A stretch of DNA of 15,127 nt, from positions 1 to 15,127 of the forward strand of contig CAYJEQ010000062.1 in NCBI GenBank assembly GCA_964369235.1, in the 5' to 3' direction. Below are positions 1 through 6,657 of this stretch, in pieces; within the stretch, counting starts at the first letter, position 1, and every line of letters starts with the position of its first letter. The notes below the pieces were generated by a model that saw only the letters and a program-made list of their open reading frames with translations, was not told the origin of the DNA and ran no database searches. Source of the stretch: CAYJEQ01 sp964369235. GTDB taxonomy: Bacteria; Bacillota; Clostridia; Oscillospirales; Ruminococcaceae. The position numbers and the translations under genes were made by a program.

Positions 1-360
1 TCTCAATCTCATTGTTCTGGGTTAGGTTGTTAGGGAAGGGTGAATATAGCCCTTCTCTGACTGACCTTTTGGTACCTTTTATGTCACGATAAAAGGTACT
101 GGGGTATTTGGCTTACCAATAGACTACATAAGTAAATGTATGGGGCAACGCCCCCTGCTGAGGTGCTGTGGCATAAGTCGGAGTTAGTAGGTTATAGTAG
201 CAATTCCCCAACTGAGGTACTGTATTAAGGACATAAATAACTGGATAACAGCAATAAGGATATGGGACAGACATTAGTAAACGCATAACAGAAATTATCC
301 CACGATAGAAGTGCTGTGTAATGAACATAATCAGATACTTATCCCCATATATCCCACAAC
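1..360. other. Spacer downstream of groEL with several hairpins; no convincing gene
   Basis: I see no confident gene here. Visible hairpins are an imperfect 9-bp stem (32-40 with 50-58, one wobble), a perfect 11-bp stem (72-82 with 89-99), and a compact GC-rich stem (142-146 with 150-154, loop AAC). Degenerate copies of a motif like CTGAGGTGCTGTG occur near 158, 212 and 306. A 71-codon open frame on the minus strand (328-113) is tyrosine-rich (10 Tyr) and partly built from these repeats. It has no well-spaced ribosome binding site and begins just past the groEL terminator, so I do not call it a gene. The left edge may be the tail of a neighbouring transcript's untranslated region. Confidence 0.5.
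72..99. other. Perfect 11-bp inverted repeat (hairpin)
   Basis: GTACCTTTTAT at 72-82 is exactly complementary to ATAAAAGGTAC at 89-99, with a 6-nt loop. No T-run follows on either strand, so it is not a classical intrinsic terminator. It could be an RNA stem or a protein-binding palindrome. The function is unknown. Confidence 0.5.
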
Positions 361-389
361 AAAAAAGAGGCTGATATAAAATCAGCCCC
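361..389 (-). terminator. Rho-independent terminator of groS-groL
   Basis: Read on the minus strand, GGCTGAT (387-381) and ATCAGCC (375-369) form a 7-bp stem around a 5-nt loop. The flanking GG and CT follow, then a run of six T (366-361). It lies about 40 nt beyond the groEL stop codon, so it ends the groESL transcript. Confidence 0.88.
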
Positions 390-427
390 TAAGATTATAT
401 TATTATAATAGTAGCAATCGCTACCTA

Positions 428-2056
428 TTAATACATGCCGCCCATACCTGGGTTTGGCATTGCTGGCATTGGGTTTTCTTCCTTTTCGTCAGCTACTAGG
501 GATTCGGTTGTTAGTACCATTGCAGCAACGGAAGCAGCATTCTGTAATGCACTTCTTGTTACCTTAGTTGGATCTACTACACCGATTTCCATCATGTCGC
601 TGTAGGTTTCGTTATATGCGTCAAAGCCATAACCAACCTTGCCACTGCGCTTAATTGTATCGATAATTACAGAGCCTTCTAGACCTGCATTAGTTGCAAT
701 CTGGCGAACTGGTTCTTCTAGGGCTTTAAGTACAATCTTAACCCCTGTTTTCTCATCGCCTTCCACTGTGTCGATAACTGCTTCTACTGCTGCAGTAGCA
801 TTAAGTAGAGCTGTACCACCACCTGCAACGATGCCTTCTTCCACTGCTGCCTTTGTAGCTGCTAGTGCATCTTCAATACGAAGTTTCTTTTCCTTCATTT
901 CAATTTCTGTTGCAGCACCTACTCTAATTACAGCTACACCACCAGCAAGTTTTGCTAGGCGCTCCTGTAGTTTCTCTCTGTCAAACTCAGATGTAGTGTT
1001 TTCTAGCTCGGATTTAATCTGAGCAACTCTGCTGTCGATTTCTACCTTGCTACCTTCACCGTCAACAATAATAGTTGTTTCCTTGCCAGCACGAACCTGC
1101 TTAGCTCTACCTAGCATATCAACAGTTGCGTCCTTAAGCTCAATGCCTAAATCAGCTGTAATCACCTGTCCACCTGTTAGGATGGCAATATCTCTTAGCA
1201 TTTCTTTTCTTCTATCACCAAAACCTGGCGCCTTAACAGCTACACATACAAATGTACCTCTTAGCTTGTTTAGGATTAGTGTGGATAGAGCTTCACCTTC
1301 TACATCTTCTGCAATAATTACAAGTTTCTTACCAGACTGTACAATCTGCTCTAGCACTGGTAGGATTTCCTGTACAGAGGAGATTTTCTTATCAGTAATA
1401 AGGATGTAAGCATCATCAATAACTGCTTCCATCTTATCCATATCAGTAGCCATATATGGTGTAATATAACCACGATCAAACTGCATACCTTCTACTACAT
1501 CACAGTAGGTTTCTGCTGTTTTGGATTCTTCTACAGTAATAACACCATTAGCTGTTACCTTTTCCATTGCATCAGCAATTAGTCTACCTACATACTCATC
1601 AGCCGCAGATACTGTTGCTACTCTTGCAATATCCTCAGTGCCAGTTACCTTCTTGGAGTTTTCCTGTACAGATGCTACTGCTGCGTCAACTGCCTTCTGG
1701 ATACCTTTTCTTACTACCATTGGGTTAGCTCCAGCAGCTACATTCTTCATACCTTCACGAACTAGTGCCTGTGCTAGTAGTGTAGCTGTTGTTGTACCAT
1801 CGCCAGCTGCGTCGTTGGTTTTAGTTGCAACTTCTTTTACAAGCTGTGCCCCCATGTTTTCAAAAACATCAGAAAGCTCGATTTCCTTAGCAATTGTAAC
1901 ACCGTCATTAGTAATTAGTGGTGCACCGAATTTTTTATCTAAAACTACATTTCTACCCTTAGGGCCTAGTGTAATCTTTACTGTATCTGCCAGCTGGTCA
2001 ATACCTGCCTGTAGGGATTTTCTCGCTTGTTCGCCGAATATAATCTGTTTTGCCAT
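428..2056 (-). CDS. groL: Chaperonin GroEL (Hsp60), 542 aa
   Basis: This is the large chaperonin subunit. By family knowledge it forms a double heptameric ring in the cytoplasm that encloses unfolded proteins and refolds them with ATP and the GroES lid. The protein is full length and clearly recognisable: MAKQIIFGEQAR at the N terminus, the TLGPKGR nucleotide-site motif (residues 29-35), DGVT near residue 51, GDGTTTAT with the catalytic Asp at about residue 86, the VEEGIVAGGG segment in the C-terminal equatorial domain, and a Gly/Met-rich tail ending GMGGMY. The start is fixed by AGGAGGA at 2064-2070, 7 nt upstream. It lies 50 nt downstream of groS in the same transcript, controlled by the CIRCE operator at 2433-2459 and ended by the hairpin at 361-389. 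Nothing unusual was seen. Confidence 0.98.
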   Translation of the reverse strand: MAKQIIFGEQARKSLQAGIDQLADTVKITLGPKGRNVVLDKKFGAPLITNDGVTIAKEIELSDVFENMGAQLVKEVATKTNDAAGDGTTTATLLAQALVREGMKNVAAGANPMVVRKGIQKAVDAAVASVQENSKKVTGTEDIARVATVSAADEYVGRLIADAMEKVTANGVITVEESKTAETYCDVVEGMQFDRGYITPYMATDMDKMEAVIDDAYILITDKKISSVQEILPVLEQIVQSGKKLVIIAEDVEGEALSTLILNKLRGTFVCVAVKAPGFGDRRKEMLRDIAILTGGQVITADLGIELKDATVDMLGRAKQVRAGKETTIIVDGEGSKVEIDSRVAQIKSELENTTSEFDREKLQERLAKLAGGVAVIRVGAATEIEMKEKKLRIEDALAATKAAVEEGIVAGGGTALLNATAAVEAVIDTVEGDEKTGVKIVLKALEEPVRQIATNAGLEGSVIIDTIKRSGKVGYGFDAYNETYSDMMEIGVVDPTKVTRSALQNAASVAAMVLTTESLVADEKEENPMPAMPNPGMGGMY

Positions 2057-2106
2057 TGTATCTTCCTCCTAGTGTGATTTAATTATTAATGTATATATGT
2101 TTTATA

Positions 2107-2391
2107 TTAAACTACTACTGCTAGTATGTCCGACTGTCTTACTATTGTGTACTCGGTGCCGTCAACCTTAACAACACTACCTGCATACTGGCTTGTAAGA
2201 ACTTTATCACCAACGGAAACTTCCATAGTAACTTCCTTGCCCTCAACTACCCCACCTGGGCCTACTGCTACTACCTGTGAAATCTGTGGCTTTTCTTTGG
2301 CGCTGCCAGATAGGATAATGCCGCTTTTTGTGGTTTCTTCTGCTTCTACAGCTATAAGTACAACTCTGTCTGCTAGTGGTTTAATAGTCAT
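2107..2391 (-). CDS. groS: Co-chaperonin GroES (Hsp10), 94 aa
   Basis: This is the small co-chaperonin. By family knowledge it is a heptameric lid that caps the GroEL ring during the folding cycle. The sequence begins MTIKPLADRVVL and carries the mobile-loop region (EETTKSGIILSGSAKEKP, about residues 17-34) and the VGDKVL core motif. The length is typical for the family. I chose the ATG at 2389-2391 because GGAGGA sits at 2399-2404, 7 nt upstream. A longer open frame reaching 2526 would translate through the promoter and the CIRCE element, so it is rejected. groS is the first gene of the groS-groL operon and lies immediately downstream of the HrcA operator, implying heat-shock induction. Confidence 0.97.
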   Translation of the reverse strand: MTIKPLADRVVLIAVEAEETTKSGIILSGSAKEKPQISQVVAVGPGGVVEGKEVTMEVSVGDKVLTSQYAGSVVKVDGTEYTIVRQSDILAVVV

Positions 2392-2432
2392 TGTGAAATC
2401 CTCCATGTATATATAATATTTTGATTTTATTA

Positions 2433-2459
2433 TTAGCACTCTGTTGTTATGAGTGCTAA
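2433..2459 (-). promoter_or_regulatory. CIRCE element (HrcA operator) for groESL
   Basis: The inverted repeat is a perfect match to the canonical CIRCE: TTAGCACTC at 2433-2441, a 9-nt spacer, and GAGTGCTAA at 2451-2459. It lies between the groES promoter's -10 box and the groES ribosome binding site, covering or just following the expected transcription start. By established knowledge HrcA binds here and represses groESL until heat or misfolded protein titrates GroEL. No hrcA gene is in the window. Confidence 0.97.
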
Positions 2460-2464
2460 TAAAT

Positions 2465-2493
2465 ATTTTACAGCTTATTCCCATAAAAATCAA
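2465..2493 (-). promoter_or_regulatory. Sigma-A-type promoter of groS-groL
   Basis: On the minus strand, a -35 box TTGATT (2493-2488) and a -10 box TAAAAT (2470-2465) are separated by 17 nt. Transcription would start about 7 nt further on, at the edge of the CIRCE element, as expected for HrcA-repressed operons. Confidence 0.85.
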
Positions 2494-2571
2494 GTGTTTT
2501 TTCATAAATTTAAGGGAAATTAACATTTTTTTAATCTTTTTGATAATTTGCTAGTTGCTATGGTTATTTAT

Positions 2572-2600
2572 TTGACTTTTAAAACAATATAACATATAAT
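2572..2600 (+). promoter_or_regulatory. Sigma-A promoter of secD-secF
   Basis: TTGACT (2572-2577) and a perfect TATAAT (2595-2600) are separated by exactly 17 nt. It points toward secD and is divergent from the groESL promoter, with 78 bp between the two -35 boxes. The predicted start near 2607 leaves an untranslated leader of about 180 nt. Confidence 0.85.
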
Positions 2601-2606
2601 AAAATT

Positions 2607-2786
2607 TATGCATGTTGAATTTTGTTTATAAAAATAAATTCATACTAAGATAAAATCCCAGTAAATTTATAGCTGGGTTAGTGAGAAGGGTATAACCCCC
2701 CTTAAACCTTGCTATAAATAAAAGAAGTGGTATGCTGTTTAAATAGAATTTAATCAGTTAAGCCCAGAGAAAGGAATGTTTAAGCT
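2607..2786 (+). other. Long secD leader with competing short stems
   Basis: About 180 nt separate the predicted start from the secD ATG, with no open frame worth calling. CCCAG (2657-2661) can pair with CTGGG (2673-2677). GGGTTA (2675-2680) can instead pair with TAACCC (2693-2698), and AAGGG (2686-2690) with CCCTT (2699-2703). A second CCCAG lies just before the ribosome binding site. The stems are short and no known riboswitch class is recognised, so regulation here is only a possibility. Confidence 0.35.
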
Positions 2787-4193
2787 ATGAAAAAATCCAG
2801 CAAATCCCTATTTTTTATAGTGGTTGTCTTTATTGCTATTATAAGTTATCTTTCATTTTTTGGCCTTGTAACTGTTAATGAAGATGGAACTACTACAACC
2901 CACATTAACGGAGCACAAAATATCCGTTGGGGTATTGATATTAGAGGTGGGGTAGATGTTACCTTTAGCCCTCCGGAGGGATATGACGCGCCGGACAATG
3001 AAATGGATATGGCTCAGTCCATTATCGAAACAAGACTTATTAATCTAGGTATTACCGACAGTGAGGTATATACCGATTATAATAGTGATAGAATTATAGT
3101 TAGATTCCCATGGAAATCCGACGAAGAAAACTTCGATCCAGAAGCTGCTATTGCCGAGCTTGGCAGTGTGGCAAACCTAACATTTAGACCTGGGTACGAT
3201 GTGGACGAAAACGGCGCTCCTATTAATGCTACAGCAAATACAGTAATTCTAGAAGGTATGGATATATCTGCTGCTTACCCTTCTAGTGATCCATCTACAG
3301 GACAGTATGTGGTATCCCTAGAATTAGACGAAATAGGCACCGAGAAATTCGCTGTTGCCACTACAGCCCTACAGGGAAATATTATCTCCATCTGGATGGA
3401 TGATACAATGATTTCAGCGCCTATGGTAAATGATCCTATTACCGATGGTAGAGCAGTTATTTCTGGTAATTTTACTGCAGAAACTGCAACTCAGCTAGCT
3501 GAGAGTATTAATGCTGGTGCACTACCTTTTAAACTAGAAACAGAAAATTTTAACACCATATCCCCAACCCTAGGACTAGGGGCAAGAGATGCTATGGTAA
3601 CTGCTGGTGTAATTGCATTTATCGTTATCGGTATCTATATGATAGCTTTCTATCGTCTACCTGGTTTTGTGGCTATGATTGCTCTAGTGGGACAGGTTTC
3701 TCTGATGATTGCAGCTTTAACAGGATTCTTCCCAGTGTTTAGTGGCTTTACCCTAACTCTACCTGGTATTGCAGGTATTATCCTTTCTATCGGTTTTGGT
3801 GTTGATGCTAACATTATTACTGCCGAGCGTATTCGTGAAGAAATTGCAGCAGGCAAATCTGTATCCGAGGCAGTTAGTGTTGGTTTTAAGCGTGCCTTTA
3901 GCGCTATTTTAGATGGTAATGTTACTGTAATTATAGTTGCTATTATTCTAATGGGTGCTTTTGGCCCTTCTACAGATGTTGCAGCAAGACTTCTTTCTCC
4001 ACTGTTTAGTTGGTTCGGCCCTTCTACAGCTGGGGCTATCTACTCCTTTGGATTTACCCTACTATCTGGGGTTATACTAAACCTGCTAATGGGTGTACTT
4101 GCTTCTAGGCTGATGATGACATCTCTAGCCTCTCAAGCTGCTTTTAAAAACCCATCTCTTTACGGTAGCAAAAAAGCAGTAGAAACTAAGTAA
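2787..4193 (+). CDS. secD: Protein translocase subunit SecD, 468 aa
   Basis: SecD is a membrane subunit that, with SecF, uses the proton motive force to help complete protein export through SecYEG (family knowledge). Visible features: a first membrane segment at about residues 7-28, the conserved WGIDIRGG motif (48-55), an extracytoplasmic P1-type domain (about 70-250), then a C-terminal block of membrane helices starting near residue 270. The signature FGVDANIITAERIREE (337-352) carries the membrane-embedded Asp340 expected in proton coupling. The length matches the compact SecD forms of Gram-positive bacteria. The start is ATG with AAAGGA about 11 nt upstream. secF follows after an 87-nt gap containing a hairpin. 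Confidence 0.97.
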   Translation: MKKSSKSLFFIVVVFIAIISYLSFFGLVTVNEDGTTTTHINGAQNIRWGIDIRGGVDVTFSPPEGYDAPDNEMDMAQSIIETRLINLGITDSEVYTDYNSDRIIVRFPWKSDEENFDPEAAIAELGSVANLTFRPGYDVDENGAPINATANTVILEGMDISAAYPSSDPSTGQYVVSLELDEIGTEKFAVATTALQGNIISIWMDDTMISAPMVNDPITDGRAVISGNFTAETATQLAESINAGALPFKLETENFNTISPTLGLGARDAMVTAGVIAFIVIGIYMIAFYRLPGFVAMIALVGQVSLMIAALTGFFPVFSGFTLTLPGIAGIILSIGFGVDANIITAERIREEIAAGKSVSEAVSVGFKRAFSAILDGNVTVIIVAIILMGAFGPSTDVAARLLSPLFSWFGPSTAGAIYSFGFTLLSGVILNLLMGVLASRLMMTSLASQAAFKNPSLYGSKKAVETK

Positions 4194-4211
4194 GTATAGA
4201 AAGAAGACTGA

Positions 4212-4247
4212 GTTTAAGCCTATACTATAATAGTTACAGGCATAAAC
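4212..4247 (+). other. Intercistronic stem-loop between secD and secF
   Basis: GTTTAAGCCT (4212-4221) pairs with AGGCATAAAC (4238-4247) with one mismatch. An inner ACTAT/ATAGT stem (4224-4228 with 4230-4234) extends the fold. No T-run follows, so it is unlikely to be a terminator. It could be an RNA-stability or processing element that tunes the SecD:SecF ratio (inference). Confidence 0.5.
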
Positions 4248-4280
4248 TTTGCAGATTCAGTGAAAGGAATGGTTATTAAA

Positions 4281-5312
4281 GTGAAAACATTTGATTTTAT
4301 AGGAAAAAGTAAAATTTTCTTCACTCTATCCCTTACCATCTTAGTTATATGTATAGCTTGTGTAGGGATTTTTGGTGTGGATTTAGACATACAGTTTAAA
4401 GGTGGTGCAATCATCACCTATCAGTATGAAGGTGACCTAGATACCTCAGCTTTTACCCAAGAGGTAAAGGAGGTGCTGGACACAGAGGTTTCGGTACAGG
4501 ATACTGTTAATGCAATTACAGGCAGAGAGAATTTTGTAGTAAGTCTAGCAGCGGATACAGGACTTGCAGCAGAAAAACAGTTTGAGCTAACAGATGTATT
4601 AAAGGCTACCTACCCAGATAACAACATAGAGATGATCTCTAGTAATGTGGTAGATCCTACTATAGGTAATGAATTTCTACTAAAATGCCTAGTTGCAGTT
4701 GCCTTTGCAGCAGTGCTTATGATTGTATATGTAGGTATTAGATTTAGCTCAATTGGTGGTTATTCTGCTGGTTGCATGGCTGTTGTTGCACTGCTTCATG
4801 ATATAATGGTGGTTTTTGCAACCTTTGTTGTATTTAGAATACCGATTAATGATAGCTTTATTGCAGTAGTTCTAACAATTCTAGGTTATTCCCTAAACGA
4901 TACCATCGTTATCTACGACAGAATTAGAGAGAACAATATACTGCACCCAGACAAAAACCTTAAGGATCTAGTAAACCTAAGTGTTAGCCAGTCTTTAGGT
5001 CGTTCTATCTCCACTACAGTTACAACGGTTTCCTCCATGGTTATTGTTTGTATACTGGCAGTTATCTACAATGTTGATTCTATCTTTACCTTTGCCCTAC
5101 CTATGATAGTAGGTATGCTATCAGGGGTTTACTCCTCTATCTGCATTGCAGGCCCACTATGGGTTATATGGAGAGATAAGCACCCACAGGTTGAGATTGT
5201 AGACACAAAGTCAAACAAATCTGGCAAAGCCCAAGACGATGGATTTGAAGATATTGACGCCTACCTAAAAGCAGAAGAACAGATTCGTGATAATAGTAAT
5301 CTGTTTAGATAA
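4281..5312 (+). CDS. secF: Protein translocase subunit SecF, 343 aa
   Basis: SecF is the partner of SecD in the proton-driven export complex of the cytoplasmic membrane. It has a first membrane helix near residues 12-33, the motif DLDIQFKGGA typical of the SecF first periplasmic region, and membrane helices from about residue 135. The conserved SLNDTIVIYDRIREN (about 204-218) includes the functionally important Asp207. The C terminus is charged and cytoplasmic. I prefer the GTG at 4281 (MKTFDFIGKSK) over an in-frame GTG at 4260. The AAAGGA at 4263-4268 then lies 12 nt upstream, the same arrangement as in secD, and the protein begins like other SecF proteins. The downstream hairpin at 5382-5430 ends the operon. 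Confidence 0.96.
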   Translation: MKTFDFIGKSKIFFTLSLTILVICIACVGIFGVDLDIQFKGGAIITYQYEGDLDTSAFTQEVKEVLDTEVSVQDTVNAITGRENFVVSLAADTGLAAEKQFELTDVLKATYPDNNIEMISSNVVDPTIGNEFLLKCLVAVAFAAVLMIVYVGIRFSSIGGYSAGCMAVVALLHDIMVVFATFVVFRIPINDSFIAVVLTILGYSLNDTIVIYDRIRENNILHPDKNLKDLVNLSVSQSLGRSISTTVTTVSSMVIVCILAVIYNVDSIFTFALPMIVGMLSGVYSSICIAGPLWVIWRDKHPQVEIVDTKSNKSGKAQDDGFEDIDAYLKAEEQIRDNSNLFR

Positions 5313-5381
5313 TTAAATGTAACCCCTTTAGATGGGAAAGAAGTCTGAACAGAATCAGTAAAAATGGACAATAGAAAAAAG

Positions 5382-5430
5382 AACCCTCCTATGGTAGAAG
5401 TAAAACATCTACAAAGTAGGAGGGTTTTGC
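5382..5430 (+). terminator. Strong, probably bidirectional terminator after secF
   Basis: AACCCTCCTA (5382-5391) pairs perfectly with TAGGAGGGTT (5417-5426), with an inner GTAGA/TCTAC stem. TTTT overlaps the 3' arm on the plus strand. On the minus strand the hairpin is followed by a C and then a run of six T, so it can stop transcription from either side. It separates secDF from the signalling operon. Confidence 0.85.
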
Positions 5431-5775
5431 TTATATATTAATAGTAGAGGTGACTTTTGTGGTTGATGGTTAGGGAGGAGACCACCCTAAAGTAACACTA
5501 TCAACAAATTGGAAGGTAAAAATTCTATGTTGCATATACAATATTTGTAATTACACTATGAAATTAATTACATATGTGCTAATGATAGGTAATATATTTG
5601 GTATAAATGTAACAAATTTAGCCTATGGTTACACTTGTGTTACAAAAAAATAAAAAGTATAAAATGGAAATTGTAATAATTTAACAATGAATTATTTGTT
5701 TTAGCACACTATTAAAACTGTAGTTTTTTCCTTTATTTTTGGTGGTTTTTGCAGTGATGTAACCTAGTAATTTCA
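5431..5775. promoter_or_regulatory. Non-coding control region with clustered TGTAA half-sites
   Basis: There is no gene in this AT-rich stretch. TGTAA half-sites recur on both strands: 5546 (+), 5568-5572 (-), 5608 (+), 5628-5633 (-), 5640-5644 (-), 5672 (+) and 5758 (+). Two pairs are inverted repeats: TGTAATTA at 5546-5553 with TAATTACA at 5565-5572 (11-nt spacer), and TGTAAC at 5608-5613 with GTTACA at 5628-5633 (14-nt spacer). A separate stem, GTTGAT/ATCAAC outside TTAGGG/CCCTAA, spans 5462-5505. This may be an upstream operator array for the operon promoter at 5776. The binding protein is unknown. Confidence 0.4.
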
Positions 5776-5805
5776 TTGACAAAGAGCGGGACAATAGTGT
5801 ATAAT
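5776..5805 (+). promoter_or_regulatory. Sigma-A promoter of the five-gene signalling operon
   Basis: Perfect TTGACA (5776-5781) and TATAAT (5800-5805) boxes are separated by 18 nt, 1 nt longer than optimal. The predicted start near 5812 gives a 5' leader of about 33 nt before the ATG at 5845. A TGTAAC half-site lies at 5758-5763, immediately upstream of the -35 box. Confidence 0.85.
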
Positions 5806-5844
5806 TATTAATGAAAGAATTTATTGAAAAGCAGTGGTATCATA

Positions 5845-6657
5845 ATGAGTAATATTTTAAAAGTAACATTTATGGGAGCTAGAGGTAGCTATCCAGTTGA
5901 GGGCCACCTGTACAGTAGGTACGGAGGGTCCACTTCCTGCGTTCTAATTGAGTTTTCCGACTGCACTGTTATGCTAGATTGTGGCAGTGGTGCCAGTGGC
6001 ATAAACAATATTAATGTAGATAATCCTATACATATATTCATATCTCATGGACATCTAGATCACCTAATAGGATTTACCAGTTGTGATTATATGTATAACC
6101 CTAGTGCCAACATTAAGGTTTATGGAAAAACTAGAGGGGACTTAACGGTACAAAATCAAATAGACAAGATTATGGCAGCACCACTATGGCCGGTATCCAG
6201 TGATAGCTTTACTGCCAATATTAGCTACAGTGACATAAGCCAAACTATAAATCTAACGGAAGATATAGTGGTAACAACTATGGAAGGTTTTCACCCAGGT
6301 GGGGTTACACTTTATAAGATTACCTGTCAAGGTAAAAACATAGTTTACATAACCGATTGTGAAATGGGTGAGGTTGTGGGAAACTGCGACGATCTTGTAG
6401 CCTTTGCTAAGGATTGTGACCTGCTTATATGTGACGGCCAATATACCAAAGAAGAACTAGAGGAAAAGAGAGGTTACGGCCACTCTTCCTGGCAACAAGC
6501 TGTATTACTAGCAGAAAGATCTGGCTGCAAGGAGCTTGTTATCTTCCACCACGATCCAAAAAGACAGGACGATCAGTTAGATATAATACAAAGTCAGCTA
6601 ACCGAAATATTCCCAAAAGGGACAATAGCTAAGAAAGGATGGAGTATAACAATATGA
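5845..6657 (+). CDS. MBL-fold metallohydrolase, possible cyclic-nucleotide phosphodiesterase, 270 aa
   Basis: This is a cytoplasmic metallo-beta-lactamase-fold hydrolase of the RNase Z/PhnP-like type, with no signal peptide. The two-metal site is intact: HGHLDH at residues 68-73, His150 in FHPGG, Asp171 in YITDCE, and His235 in FHHDP, with GHSSW at 212-216. The N-terminal strand LKVTFMGARGSYPVEG and the YGGSTSC segment are typical of the family. I chose the ATG at 5845. The upstream TTG at 5824 lies only about 12 nt from the predicted transcript start and adds seven residues unlike the family. The ribosome binding site is weak (AGTGG). The stop overlaps the start of the HD-GYP gene (ATGA). 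The fold acts on phosphoesters. A cyclic-nucleotide substrate is inferred from the cyclase in the same operon and is not shown by the sequence. Confidence 0.85.
   Translation: MSNILKVTFMGARGSYPVEGHLYSRYGGSTSCVLIEFSDCTVMLDCGSGASGINNINVDNPIHIFISHGHLDHLIGFTSCDYMYNPSANIKVYGKTRGDLTVQNQIDKIMAAPLWPVSSDSFTANISYSDISQTINLTEDIVVTTMEGFHPGGVTLYKITCQGKNIVYITDCEMGEVVGNCDDLVAFAKDCDLLICDGQYTKEELEEKRGYGHSSWQQAVLLAERSGCKELVIFHHDPKRQDDQLDIIQSQLTEIFPKGTIAKKGWSITI

Noticed and set aside
639..2072. Long open frames on the plus strand opposite groEL
   Set aside because: They are antisense shadows: Ser/Thr/Ala-rich, without ribosome binding sites, and covered by an unambiguous groL gene.
2107..2526. 139-residue version of GroES with an N-terminal extension
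   Set aside because: The extension would be translated from the promoter and CIRCE element. The ATG at 2391 has an ideal ribosome binding site and gives the normal 94-residue protein.
4260..4280. Upstream GTG start for SecF
   Set aside because: It would place the ribosome binding site inside the coding sequence and add seven residues not typical of SecF.
5364..5441. 25-codon frame starting ATGGACAATAG between secF and the signalling operon
   Set aside because: It lies across the terminator hairpin and has no ribosome binding site.
5608..5633. TGTAAC-N14-GTTACA as a BirA (biotin repressor) operator
   Set aside because: It shares the general spacing but lacks the full consensus arms, and no biotin gene is nearby. 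It is kept only as part of the half-site cluster.
5575..5708. TGTGCTAA at 5575-5582 and TTAGCACA at 5701-5708 as a second CIRCE-like site
   Set aside because: The halves are 118 nt apart and in the wrong order, with imperfect outer bases. HrcA sites need a 9-nt spacer.
5431..5844. c-di-GMP or c-di-AMP riboswitch upstream of the signalling operon
   Set aside because: I could not find the conserved core motifs of either class, and the predicted 5' leader is only about 33 nt.
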